Of a DNA stretch of 64,000 nt, positions 53,947 through 62,759 are shown piece by piece; the stretch's first letter is position 1; every line of letters begins with the position of its first letter. Where the stretch lies: assembly GCF_000712135.1 (NCBI RefSeq), contig NZ_JOOE01000002.1:620001-684000 (forward strand). Direction: 5' to 3'. The notes beneath the pieces are model-generated. The model ran no database searches. It saw only the letters and a list, made by a program, of their open reading frames with translations, and was not told the origin of the DNA. The DNA is from Sphingomonas sp. UNC305MFCol5.2. Its GTDB lineage: Bacteria; Pseudomonadota; Alphaproteobacteria; Sphingomonadales; Sphingomonadaceae. The translations under genes and the position numbers were made by a program.

Positions 53947-53966
53947 GGGGAATGGTGGAGCCGAGG
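53947..53966. repeat. Right attachment-site core (attR) of the 13.7-kb element
   Basis: Perfect 20-bp copy of the sequence at 40238-40257. It continues GGGATCGAAC, so on the minus strand it reads GTTCGATCCCCCTCGGCTCC-ACCA, like a T-arm and acceptor end of a tRNA. A second T-arm-like piece (GGGGATCGAACCCCT) lies at 53912-53926. Confidence 0.7.
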
Positions 53967-54097
53967 GGGATCGAACAGCCCCGACTTAACCATTGGAAAA
54001 CAAAGACTTTTTTAGAGCGCCTATTACCGTTGGCACACCCGGATGTAACAGTTCCCGACGGCAGCGCAAGGTCCGTAGCGAACCCAGCCGATTACAT

Positions 54098-54928
54098 TCA
54101 GAACCCTCCGGACAACCCGAGCGATTTCATAGCGTCCTTAAAATCTCGCATATTTCGCAGCCCATCCAAGAACGCATGGCGGCAATCGCGATATTTCCGA
54201 TACGCGGACTTCTTGTCCTTGGGCACATGATGCGCAACGTTCCGATATCGCTGAACGAACATACGCACGGCGGACAAAACCGTGTCGGCGTTGTTGAATT
54301 GAGGAGCGCCTTGGAGGCTCACCAACACGTTGGCCGCACTAGCCTTCGCTTGGGCCTTCGTGATCCAACCCCTCTTAGCAGCGTCCTTTCCTGCCCGCAT
54401 AATGAGACCTTCAACGCGTTCTGCCAGACTTGCTACGCCTGCAGGCGCATTGTGCTTGTACAATTCAAAGCACTCTCTCGCTTGGCGCTTGTGCAACGCG
54501 GGCAAGCCGTCCACGTCATCCTTAAACTGACTTTCCGGTATATGTTGGGCGATCGGGATCGCGGGGAACTTCGCCGTAACATTGCCCGCTGCGTCCACCG
54601 TGAATAGGCCAAAGCCGTGCAGCATCAGATCAGTCGCTTCCTTCTGGTTCTGCGTGTAAGCCTCTTCCGGACAGGCGGCGTAGGCCGCAATTGGGGCCGG
54701 GACCTCTACCATCTCGGCTCGGCGCATCCGCAAAATTTCCGGATAAGGCTTTTCAGACGCTTCAATAAGCATCAGTTGATTGTTCACCGGACAACTAATT
54801 GATGGAACCCAGCCAAGTTTCTGATCCACCTCTTCATCACACCGAACAGGTGGATTAGAGTATGTAGAAATCAGGTATTGCTTGACAGAGGCCTTGATGA
54901 AATCTTCTGCGGAGCTGATCCCTGCCAT
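54098..54928 (-). CDS. Uncharacterised protein, third gene of the D12/ParB-like operon
   Basis: 276 residues, no recognised domain. The N-terminal half is mixed alpha/beta with LMLIEASEKPYPEI; the C-terminal half is helical and basic (HHVPKDKKSAYRKYRDCRHA). It starts 3 bp after the ParB-like stop, so it is co-transcribed with the methyltransferase and ParB-like genes. In such an operon it could be the effector or nuclease, but no catalytic motif is certain. The gene is lower in GC than the chromosome. Confidence 0.65.
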   Translation of the reverse strand: MAGISSAEDFIKASVKQYLISTYSNPPVRCDEEVDQKLGWVPSISCPVNNQLMLIEASEKPYPEILRMRRAEMVEVPAPIAAYAACPEEAYTQNQKEATDLMLHGFGLFTVDAAGNVTAKFPAIPIAQHIPESQFKDDVDGLPALHKRQARECFELYKHNAPAGVASLAERVEGLIMRAGKDAAKRGWITKAQAKASAANVLVSLQGAPQFNNADTVLSAVRMFVQRYRNVAHHVPKDKKSAYRKYRDCRHAFLDGLRNMRDFKDAMKSLGLSGGF

Positions 54929-54931
54929 GAG

Positions 54932-55897
54932 TTATTGCTCCAAGATACGAGCAATAGTGTTGTACAGTTCACGCAAACGCTTCATTAAATCATCGTCCAG
55001 ATCGCTTATGCGATCGTCGTCAATGACTTCCACCAAAAAATCATCTATGTTATCGACGTACTTATAGTATTTACGCTCTTCGTACTCAAAGGCTACCGAT
55101 TGCTCGTATGCCTCTCGGATGCCCATCCCGTTGGTCGGATCGAATACCCGATCAAGTATTTTCTTCGCCTCACCTTTCTGTACATCAAGACTATCAAGCG
55201 CCGTCGCAATCTTGGACAGCTGACGGAAATCGGTAACCGCCGTTATTTTATCACGACGAAATTTATCGATTAAAGTATCCCTGATTTCGTCAATTTTGCT
55301 GTTGTAAGACGGAATGCGCTTAACGATAGTCTTGATTGATTTCTCCATTTCAATGAAGAAATCTTCCGTGAATTTTTGCTGAAGTTTGGGCTTTTCGAGT
55401 TCCGTAAGGATCATGCGCTTGAAGCGGTCGGGCAAATTTATAAGAAGCTGGCATCGGCGTATTGCGCCGCGCGTAAGCCCGGTAAGTTCAGATAGTTGGA
55501 CCTCGTTCGGCGGGTTTCCGTTCTCAACCTTGTATAGTTCGATGACCCGCTCAAGCTTAGAGGCGATAGTGAAATAGTCCCACTGCTCTCTAAGAGCGTG
55601 GATGTTGTACATTATAACTAGGTTCTCAAGCTCGGTCGGCTTGTCCTGAATAATTACAGGTATGGTCTTTAAATTGAGCTTTTTCGCGCACCGCCAACGA
55701 CGCTCGCCATCAAGCAACTTGTATCCACTGTCGTCTTTATAGACGGTAAGTGGTACCTGAATGCCGTGTCGATCGATGGAGAGCATTAGGCTCTCCATCT
55801 CTTCCTGCCTAAAAACTAGACGCGGATTTTCCGGATTTGGCTCTATCTCAGACGGAGATATGAGCTTCAATTGCTGCTTTTGGCTAACACCGCTCAT
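54932..55897 (-). CDS. ParB/RepB/Spo0J-type nuclease-domain protein
   Basis: 321 residues. The ParB N-terminal domain is clear: ISPSEIEPNPENPR, then IDRHGIQVPLTVYK and GYKLLDGERRWRCAKKL, where GERR is the CTP/phosphodiester site. A helix-turn-helix follows (LTGLTRGAIRRCQLLINLP). The C-terminal ~150 residues are acidic and helical, unlike a chromosomal ParB. No parA is adjacent; it overlaps the D12 methyltransferase stop by 4 nt instead. This suggests a role in DNA modification or defence rather than partition. Confidence 0.8.
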   Translation of the reverse strand: MSGVSQKQQLKLISPSEIEPNPENPRLVFRQEEMESLMLSIDRHGIQVPLTVYKDDSGYKLLDGERRWRCAKKLNLKTIPVIIQDKPTELENLVIMYNIHALREQWDYFTIASKLERVIELYKVENGNPPNEVQLSELTGLTRGAIRRCQLLINLPDRFKRMILTELEKPKLQQKFTEDFFIEMEKSIKTIVKRIPSYNSKIDEIRDTLIDKFRRDKITAVTDFRQLSKIATALDSLDVQKGEAKKILDRVFDPTNGMGIREAYEQSVAFEYEERKYYKYVDNIDDFLVEVIDDDRISDLDDDLMKRLRELYNTIARILEQ

Positions 55898-57096
55898 ATT
55901 GCTACCCTGTAGATGACTTCCGTAACATCGTGGGTGGAGGCACCTTTAGAAGCCCCCATTGTAGAGTGCTGGTGAGAAATATTGATATGGTCAGCATCGC
56001 AGCCGAAGTGCTTCCTGATCATTTTGGGGATCGCTTCGGTTGAGTTGTGCAGCAACCCATCCTGTGGATAGCTAAGGACGAGGCAGCTTCCGATCTTAGC
56101 TACCGCCATGATCAGCCCGTCCATTGCTTCTTCCACCTTCGAGGCGAGTGAGAACGGAGAGGTCGCTCGATCTGGCCGGTAAAGGCCCATGCCGCTGCAA
56201 GGCGGATAGTCGTATAGGACCGCCGTCTCGTAAACATGGTAGTATCTTGAGTATTGATCTTTCGTGTATGGCGGGTCTGCGTAGACTACAGACGGCTTTA
56301 TTTGAAACTCTCGCAGACTTGATAGAAGATCTGTTGCATCCTTGCGGAACGCGTGGTTACCCTTCCGCCAATCTTGGCTGGCGATGGGCATAACTTCGTC
56401 AATCGCCGTGAGCCATTCAGACGTGATGTTCCTGCGCCGTTTTGCAATGACCTTCTTTATGTTTGCGGCTTTTGGGTACAGCGATTGCGCAAAATGGCCG
56501 GTTGAGTTTGAGCAGCGTGACATGGCTATGCACAACGCTACAACCAGCGCCTGCCATTGATCTGCGGTGGCTCTGCCCTCAGCCCTCAGGCGATCAAGAG
56601 CGAAGCGAATGGCATCAATTTCGACGGTCTGCTGATACCCGAAATACGTCCCGGCATATCGGCGACTGAACAGGTCATAGTCGCCCGCCGCTGTGATTTG
56701 GAGGGCTGATTGGGCGCTGCTTACTGCTTGATCGAAAATGGTGGCGAGGGCGCCAATGTCCGAATTCTCAAGCGCGGCATGCTCAGCCGCCAGAAACGCA
56801 GAGAACGTGTCGGATAACTCGTCAATCTTGGAGCGCCTGTACGCCGCAGTCACTCCCAACGCCTCGAAGCGAGAGATCAGCGGGTCGCTGGAGCAAAAGT
56901 GGGTCGCCGCCACAAGCTGGGCAAACGACTGAAGGTCGTTTGACCAAACCTGCCGATCTGGAGCCACTGCCCGCCCAACCGAACACATTCCGGAAAAGAC
57001 GTCGAGGAAGATCCCCTTTCGGCAAGAGGATATGATTTCCTTCAAGTCGGGAACAAGGTGCCTCTTGGTCCCCATATAACTGATACCAAGCGACAC
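55894..57096 (-). CDS. D12-class N6-adenine DNA methyltransferase
   Basis: 400 residues from a GTG at 57096 with GGGGGGAGAG upstream; the open frame extends further but overlaps the recombinase gene. SLGISYMGTKRHLVPDL is the D12 start, FLDVFSGMCSVGRAVA the SAM site, and VVYADPPYTKDQYSRYYHVY the DPPY catalytic motif with the usual YSRYYH. It methylates adenine in a short target sequence. First gene of a three-gene operon with the ParB-like and unknown genes. Confidence 0.88.
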   Translation of the reverse strand: MSLGISYMGTKRHLVPDLKEIISSCRKGIFLDVFSGMCSVGRAVAPDRQVWSNDLQSFAQLVAATHFCSSDPLISRFEALGVTAAYRRSKIDELSDTFSAFLAAEHAALENSDIGALATIFDQAVSSAQSALQITAAGDYDLFSRRYAGTYFGYQQTVEIDAIRFALDRLRAEGRATADQWQALVVALCIAMSRCSNSTGHFAQSLYPKAANIKKVIAKRRRNITSEWLTAIDEVMPIASQDWRKGNHAFRKDATDLLSSLREFQIKPSVVYADPPYTKDQYSRYYHVYETAVLYDYPPCSGMGLYRPDRATSPFSLASKVEEAMDGLIMAVAKIGSCLVLSYPQDGLLHNSTEAIPKMIRKHFGCDADHINISHQHSTMGASKGASTHDVTEVIYRVAI

Positions 57097-57352
57097 AAGC
57101 TCTCCCCCCAGGGTGGTATGACACAGCGGTTTTCTATTGGGAAGGCCGCCCAATTTCCTCCAATAATGGCGAGTTATCCGTAACTTACGACCTGAGTTCG
57201 CTGCACTTATGCGAGAGGACAACTCGGATCGTACAAAGGGCAAAATCCCCCCATGGGGACCAGGACCGCCATATGTCCAGAAATATCTAACGAACGTTTG
57301 ACTATTCTGGACATCCTGCATATCCGGTCGATCAACAACGACTGGAGCCACC

Positions 57353-58048
57353 ATGCGGACGATCAACTACTACCGCGTATCGACAGCGAAGCAGGGCCGC
57401 AGCGGCCTAGGGCTGGAAGCGCAGCGCGCCGCCATTGATGCGTTCTGCTCAGCCCGAGGGTGCGAGCCCTTGGGAGAATACATCGAGGTTGAGAGCGGCA
57501 AGCGCGATGACCGGCCCGAACTCGCCAAGGCCTTGCACCATGCTAAGGTGACGGGGGGCACGCTGGTGATTGCCAAGCTAGATCGATTGAGCCGTAATCT
57601 CGCTTTCCTCGCTGCCCTACAGGACGCTGGCACCAAGTTCTTGGCAGCGGACATGCCCGAAGCCAACGAGCTTACGATCCACATTATGGCAGCCATGGCG
57701 CAAGCTGAGCGGAAGGCCATTAGCAAGCGCACCAAAGAGGCACTGGCAGCAGCAAAAGCCCGAGGCCAGAAGCTCGGCAATCCAATGGGCGCAAAAGCGT
57801 TCGGCGCCTATCAGGGCAATGGCGCTGCGGTGGATGCGATCAAGGCCAAGGCCAAGGCGTTCGCTGCGGATGTCATGCCGATCATCCATGCCATTCGGTC
57901 GGAGGGCCACACTAGCCTCAGGGCTATCGCTAGCGAGTTGAACAGCAGGGGCATAGTGACGGCGCGTGGCGGGAGGTGGGCTGCTCAGTCAGTGAGCGAC
58001 GTTATTAATATTGCGAGCGTGACTAATACCAACGATGGTGGGGAATGA
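57353..58048 (+). CDS. Serine recombinase/resolvase
   Basis: 231 residues. Catalytic Ser in NYYRVSTAKQGRSGLGLEAQ; the Arg pair in IAKLDRLSRNLAFL; EANELTIHIMAAMAQAERK and a C-terminal helix-turn-helix region (LRAIASELNSRGIVTARGG). Size and layout fit resolvase/invertase proteins rather than large integrases. GGAG precedes the ATG. Its stop overlaps the next gene (ATGA). It is divergent from the D12 methyltransferase, across 256 bp. Confidence 0.88.
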   Translation: MRTINYYRVSTAKQGRSGLGLEAQRAAIDAFCSARGCEPLGEYIEVESGKRDDRPELAKALHHAKVTGGTLVIAKLDRLSRNLAFLAALQDAGTKFLAADMPEANELTIHIMAAMAQAERKAISKRTKEALAAAKARGQKLGNPMGAKAFGAYQGNGAAVDAIKAKAKAFAADVMPIIHAIRSEGHTSLRAIASELNSRGIVTARGGRWAAQSVSDVINIASVTNTNDGGE

Positions 58049-58932
58049 CCCCGGATATATCAGAGTTTACCTACGGCTTTGCCCTCACCAACGAACTGGT
58101 GGGCTGGATGGCGCTTTCGGCGGTTCCGATTTTTCCTAGCCTGATAGAGGAAGGAAAAGCGACAGGGGGCTATGACGTTAAGTTAGATGCACCCGGCGTA
58201 CCGCTTTACCTACAATTTAAACGATCTCACGTGATGACACGTAGAAGCGCCAATGAGATTAAAAATCTCGGCCTAAGCCTAAATGTGCCTTTCCATCGTT
58301 TTGCTATCACCGAACGCAAGCGATCACTCCAGCACACCGCGCTCGTCACGCTCGATAACGGCACAAATCAAGTGTTCTATGTAGCCCCGCGATTTCACAC
58401 ACTGGCCGGTATCAACGCGGCGTGGTCAAGCCAGAAGGTTGCACAACGATCGATCTTCATTTCTCCCGCCAGCATTGGTGTGATCGCCGACGATTTTCGA
58501 CACACGGTATCCTTCGATGATACCTCCGCATATTTCTGCTCCGAGCCCCAAAAGATAGAACCTGTGGGCATTGAAAGCCTTAGGGCACGCCTCACTGAAA
58601 AACTGCAGTCCGATGCCCGTCCTGTGCGGGATAAGTTGACGGAATGGCTCGCGCAAAATCGGGCTGCGGCCACGCGAGCGCGTGAAATTCAGTCAGACCT
58701 CGAAGCGAAACTCTACGCGGACACTGCCATCGAGGGTCTCTCAGACCTCCAACAATCGATTGCCCTGCGACCACCCTCCCCGGCAGGCATCCGTCGAATT
58801 GAGGATAGGGTTCCGACAATGCCCGTTCGAGCGCCCAAAGAGCTCACGCCAGAGCATGAGATTTTGCGGGTCCTCAGCGATGAAGCGCAAAGCCAATTCA
58901 ACGCGCAGCTAATCGTGGTTCAATCGGCCTAA
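58045..58932 (+). CDS. Uncharacterised protein coupled to the recombinase, possible D...QxK nuclease
   Basis: 295 residues. The segment GGYDVKLDAPGVPLYLQFKR has an Asp on a strand followed by Q-F-K, the spacing of PD-(D/E)XK nucleases that use QxK. The remaining ~200 residues are helical with no known domain. It overlaps the serine recombinase gene by 4 nt. Nuclease activity is an inference from one motif; it may be a restriction partner of the nearby adenine methyltransferase. Confidence 0.55.
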   Translation: MTPDISEFTYGFALTNELVGWMALSAVPIFPSLIEEGKATGGYDVKLDAPGVPLYLQFKRSHVMTRRSANEIKNLGLSLNVPFHRFAITERKRSLQHTALVTLDNGTNQVFYVAPRFHTLAGINAAWSSQKVAQRSIFISPASIGVIADDFRHTVSFDDTSAYFCSEPQKIEPVGIESLRARLTEKLQSDARPVRDKLTEWLAQNRAAATRAREIQSDLEAKLYADTAIEGLSDLQQSIALRPPSPAGIRRIEDRVPTMPVRAPKELTPEHEILRVLSDEAQSQFNAQLIVVQSA

Positions 58933-59760
58933 CCGCTGGTCACAGCCGCACCGCCGCATTCCACGGCTGATATCCGAAATCGCGATGCGAGCGCGCCAGC
59001 GGATGTCATCTGAATTGATACCATCAGCCACAGAAACCATGTGGCGTCCCGGCTGGACGTTAAACAAGCAGCTAGCCATTCCGGGGTTAGGCGCAGTGGC
59101 AAATCCATAGCGGCCTGACAGCTAGCAGGGCATCGGCTCAACGCTTAATCAAACTCATGGTGATGCGTAGCCTGCTTCCTACGGCAGATAGATTGGGGCT
59201 CTTAGGAGCAAACCCATATCTATGCTGGCCGGGGAGGGCATGGCTAACCTTCTTATCAAATCTATGGTGATACCTATGGTATCCTCCATACTACTCATAA
59301 CGAGTGGACCACCACCTATCTCCCTTTCGATTGATCCAGCCAGTCACGGCTGGTCACCCGTATCCTTCTGTCTGCACTTCCGGTCTTTGCAGATTGTTCG
59401 GCTAGGCTGGATCATTCCAAGGGGAGAGCAATAGGCCGTGCGCAGCATCGTGGCTTAGCTTCATTGGGCCACCCCAAAGGTCATTAGCGCATCCGACCCG
59501 GACCACGGCGCATGAAGCCTCTCCTCTCACCCACCAGTGGCTGTCTCCTACTGGCTTGCTCCTAGCTAACTAGAGCTTGTGGTTGCCTGCTCATATGCCG
59601 AAGCCATTGGGCTGCAATCACAAGCATCTTGTTAGTAACACTCAAGGTGTCACGGGTGCTAATTAAGCACACACCGCTAAAATCAAACGTCGACTACGGA
59701 CAATGTATTGATTAGTCCCATTGGCACATCCATTGCCGCCCTCCACTTTCGGAGGCTGCT
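58933..59760. other. Long non-coding stretch of the phage-like region
   Basis: About 830 bp with no convincing gene on either strand, lower in GC than the neighbours, with many short repeats such as ATGGTGATxC and CTAGC. A stem CAGCCAGTCACGGCTG sits near 59337-59352. It separates the recombinase block from the phage gene run and probably holds promoters and regulatory sites. Confidence 0.45.
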
Positions 59761-60084
59761 GTGCCAATAACCTCTCACCATTCGTTGGCTCTAGCCGCAG
59801 AAGCGCAGAAGCGCCTCAGGCAACTCGAAACCCTATGGGGACGAGCCTGTATCGGGCTGGCGCTGCTCACCGCCTACCATCAAGGGGAAGCGCCCCGCTC
59901 GGCAGCCGATATTGGCACCATGGCAGGGGTTAGCGAGGACACGGCGCTACGCTATCTCCGCAAGCTGGCGAACATCGGACGGGTTGAACTCAGCAAGGCC
60001 GGTCGCTGCACCCTGTACGCATGCCCGCCCCATCTGGCTGAGCGCACCTTGGCCATTCTCGCTGCGAAACCTGTGCCCTCCTGA
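59761..60084 (+). CDS. Small helix-turn-helix phage protein
   Basis: 107 residues from a GTG with CGGAGG upstream. RSAADIGTMAGVSEDTALRY followed by LRKLANIGRVELSKAGRC is a winged-helix DNA-binding domain. First gene of the phage run, so a regulator of it is plausible. Confidence 0.68.
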   Translation: MPITSHHSLALAAEAQKRLRQLETLWGRACIGLALLTAYHQGEAPRSAADIGTMAGVSEDTALRYLRKLANIGRVELSKAGRCTLYACPPHLAERTLAILAAKPVPS

Positions 60085-60147
60085 ATACAGGCGAGGGCCA
60101 TCTATCGAAAATTCATGTCACTTCAATCGCAACACAGAAAGAGCACC

Positions 60148-60465
60148 ATGACCGTTTGCCCGGTTGATACAGACCGGCTCTCCCACCCCGGCGCAGCCGA
60201 TTACTTCACCCGCAACCCCCATCGCATGGCAGCCGTTCGCGCCATGCTCGACCTGCTCTCCATTCCGTTTCCGGTGTGGGCTCAGCGGGACATCAGTGGT
60301 CGTGCCGCTGCCAACCGCAACATGCTGGCTGCATTCCGGTCGGATAATCCTGAGACGCTGCATCAAGCCACGGTGCGAAAGCACGGGGAGCACACAACTC
60401 GCCTCGCCAAGCCAAGCGATCCGCTGGCGTGCGCCCCCATCGACACGTCGTTCCTCGATACGTGA
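60148..60465 (+). CDS. Small uncharacterised phage-region protein
   Basis: 105 residues, soluble, no domain recognised. AAAGAG precedes the ATG. It contains YFTRNPHRMAAVRAMLDLL, a helix possibly for DNA or protein contact. Stop overlaps the next GTG. Confidence 0.55.
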   Translation: MTVCPVDTDRLSHPGAADYFTRNPHRMAAVRAMLDLLSIPFPVWAQRDISGRAAANRNMLAAFRSDNPETLHQATVRKHGEHTTRLAKPSDPLACAPIDTSFLDT

Positions 60466-60764
60466 TCGAACTTCCGTTCACCCCAACCACGCCGGGCGAG
60501 GCAATGCTGGCCACCTACCTGCGCGGCAAGCCGGGGCGTCTCCCGGTTCTCCAATCCATTATCGATCGGCTCGACCCGGACGGGGCCGTGGGCGACCGTG
60601 CGCGCTACTACATCGTGCGGAGCAACTTCCGTCGTGCGGTGCTGCGGGGCGCGCTCATCGCGCTCGGCTTCACCCTGCCATCATGGTCCAAAGAGACCGC
60701 AGCCGCAGCCGAGGCCAATGCTCGCTTCGTGGCCGATTATCGCCAGCGCCCGCATGCACGCTGA
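60462..60764 (+). CDS. Small uncharacterised phage-region protein
   Basis: 100 residues from GTG at 60462, which overlaps the previous stop (GTGA). Helical, with VLQSIIDRLDPDG and a basic stretch around YYIVRSNFRRAVLRGALI. A longer frame from 60429 is possible but less likely. Function unknown. Confidence 0.55.
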   Translation: MIELPFTPTTPGEAMLATYLRGKPGRLPVLQSIIDRLDPDGAVGDRARYYIVRSNFRRAVLRGALIALGFTLPSWSKETAAAAEANARFVADYRQRPHAR

Positions 60765-60918
60765 CCCACTGGCCGCCAAGGCGATAGCCAAGCTGCGGGC
60801 CATGGGCCTGTACGACTTGCCACCCGTCCGCTCCCCGTTCGCGCCGCACTCCACGACCGATTTTTACCCACTCGACGCGAGGCCATGCGCCCGCGCTCAC
60901 ACCACCTCCAAGGACTGA
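60754..60918 (+). CDS. Very small phage-region protein
   Basis: 54 residues from ATG 60754, overlapping the previous gene by 11 nt. Contains IAKLRAMGLYDLPPVRSPF. Supported mainly by its place in a chain of overlapping genes; the next start follows within 2 bp. Confidence 0.45.
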   Translation: MHADPLAAKAIAKLRAMGLYDLPPVRSPFAPHSTTDFYPLDARPCARAHTTSKD

Positions 60919-60919
60919 A

Positions 60920-61432
60920 ATGACCACTACCAAAATCACCGCAGCACAGGCCTCCGCTGCCCTCGCGCAGATCAGCGCAGATCTTGTCCAAGCCGAACAG
61001 GACTTGGCACTCCTCGAACGCCTCAAATCTGCTGGCGACCGAGTAAAGCGCCTCACCGCCGACCGAGCGAAGGCCGTGGGCGACCGTGACACCGCCCTGG
61101 CTGTCGAACGCAAGGCTCGAGAGGATGCCCGCTTCAAGGACCTGAGCGACCTTCGCGTAGTCGAAGTCGGGAAGACGGACGAAGGCGTCCTGCGTTCCGC
61201 GTGGACGATCAACTATACCCGCATCGCTTACGACATGGACAGTGGCCGCAACGTGCCCCAGCCGGTGGCCATTAGCGGGTTCGGTGGTCTCCCCGACAAC
61301 GTGTTCGCCCTCCTCATCGAACAGCACCCGGATCGCATCCCCGCGAAGATCATGGCGCTTGCCCCGAACGATCCCAAGGAAGCGTTCGCCCGATACTTCC
61401 GGGGCCTCACCCGTGGATTTATCGCAGCGTGA
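60920..61432 (+). CDS. Phage-region protein with coiled-coil N terminus
   Basis: 170 residues. The first ~70 residues form a long charged helix (about 25-65, LERLKSAGDRVKRLTADRAK), followed by a small alpha/beta part with INYTRIAYDMDSG and ISGFGGLPDNVFALLIEQHP. No known family. Possibly a scaffold or virion assembly factor by position. The next GTG overlaps its stop. Confidence 0.6.
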   Translation: MTTTKITAAQASAALAQISADLVQAEQDLALLERLKSAGDRVKRLTADRAKAVGDRDTALAVERKAREDARFKDLSDLRVVEVGKTDEGVLRSAWTINYTRIAYDMDSGRNVPQPVAISGFGGLPDNVFALLIEQHPDRIPAKIMALAPNDPKEAFARYFRGLTRGFIAA

Positions 61433-62004
61433 CAGCGCGGAGCGAATGGCGGGCACGCCAACGTAAGATTGCCGAAGCGAAAGGCATGACGCTCAAGCAG
61501 TTACGAGAGGCGCAGCCGCGCAGGGATCAAGGCGACGCTGCTTTCCGACCGGCCCCGACAGCAGATCAACAACCCTACAGCCCATGGCCGCGAACTTTGG
61601 AGGAATTGAAGGATCGCTGCCTAGAGTACGGCGTCGCCGCTTTCATCGAATGCCAGTGGATGTGCGTCGAGCGCTGGCTGTGGGGCGCAACAGACCCCGA
61701 GGGAATCACCTCGCTGGATGAGACGCGAAGTTCAGTGTCGCTCATCCGAGCATATGAGCGGGTGCTCCTCGGCTTCCCTCCGCTCGCTGAACAGCCCTCC
61801 CGCGACCCGATCTACTATCGCCTATCCCATGAGGAGCAGCAGAAGGCCCAGCGATTAGCCGATGCGGCACGCCTTAGTTGGGATCGCGCAGGACGCCCTC
61901 ACCTCACTCCCGACCGGACGAAACTCGTCTTTCAGATCGTCACTAGCTCGCCAGCTTGGCTCGTCCGCCACGCCAACAAAACGACCAAACAGGAAACCGA
62001 ATGA
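61429..62004 (+). CDS. Phage-region protein, about 191 residues
   Basis: Starts with GTG overlapping the previous stop. Basic N terminus, then ECQWMCVERWLWG and a helical C-terminal half. Function unknown; it lies directly upstream of the presumed virion genes and overlaps the next ATG by 4 nt. Confidence 0.6.
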   Translation: MTARSEWRARQRKIAEAKGMTLKQLREAQPRRDQGDAAFRPAPTADQQPYSPWPRTLEELKDRCLEYGVAAFIECQWMCVERWLWGATDPEGITSLDETRSSVSLIRAYERVLLGFPPLAEQPSRDPIYYRLSHEEQQKAQRLADAARLSWDRAGRPHLTPDRTKLVFQIVTSSPAWLVRHANKTTKQETE

Positions 62005-62759
62005 CCCTTACCGTTAAGCAGCGGGCGAAGATTAACGCCGCCCTCTGCCTGATCCACGACAGCGGGCACGACGCCAGCGCCATCACCGCCATGGCTCGCA
62101 GCATGATTGGCGTCGGCACGGACCCCCGAAGCGCTTACACGCAAGCCTTAAACACCTTTGCCGATACGAACCCCGGCATGCTTCCGGCGCTCTCCAAGGT
62201 GGTCGGGCTGGTTGAGGCTAGCGATGACGCCACCGTAGCGCAGTACGATGCTGCACTGTCCAGCTACATCCAGAGCGGCGATGACAGTGCTGTGCGGGCG
62301 CTCGCCCCAATGATTGCGCAGGATATGGCAACACTTGCTGCCCGCACTGGCGAGCCGGCACCGGAGTTCAGCCCGGAGTTTCAGGAGGCGGTCGCTGCCG
62401 CCCCACCCCAACAGGCTGTCGAGCACCGCACCAGCACCTTCGCTTTCGACATCCAGACTGCGCCTGAGACGTTCGCCGGACGACCCGTCGTCGGACGGGA
62501 CACCGATGGCTCTCCCATGGTCCGCACCAGCAGCCAGATTTCAATGGGCGGCGGTGCCACAGGCATGGTCGCTCCGAAGGCGCAGCGGGAATGGGCCAGC
62601 GCGCCCTACGTCGGCCCGCTTTCGGCCTCCAAGGCTATGCCCGCGATGCCCACGGATTTCGCCGCCGCCAAAGAGGCCGCCCGCCTAGCTGTGAATGGCG
62701 GCCATGGCACGGGCACATTCGGCAAACCCGTCCTTCCAGCAACGCCGCAGGCGGCCTGA
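62001..62759 (+). CDS. Phage structural-type protein, Ala/Thr-rich
   Basis: 252 residues. Helical first half (INAALCLIHDSGHDASAITA), then a low-complexity Pro/Ala/Gly region with GGGATGMVAPKAQ. Composition is like a virion or tail-hub protein. It overlaps the following long gene by 1 nt. Position next to a presumed internal virion protein suggests a partner in the ejection apparatus. Confidence 0.6.
   Translation: MTLTVKQRAKINAALCLIHDSGHDASAITAMARSMIGVGTDPRSAYTQALNTFADTNPGMLPALSKVVGLVEASDDATVAQYDAALSSYIQSGDDSAVRALAPMIAQDMATLAARTGEPAPEFSPEFQEAVAAAPPQQAVEHRTSTFAFDIQTAPETFAGRPVVGRDTDGSPMVRTSSQISMGGGATGMVAPKAQREWASAPYVGPLSASKAMPAMPTDFAAAKEAARLAVNGGHGTGTFGKPVLPATPQAA

Noticed and set aside
53947..53980. 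A complete tRNA gene at attR
   Set aside because: Only a T-arm and acceptor-like end can be drawn; no anticodon arm or 5' half is present upstream on the minus strand.
59222..59434. 70-codon plus-strand frame in the phage non-coding stretch
   Set aside because: No ribosome-binding site of note and no protein-like pattern; low-complexity hydrophobic start only.
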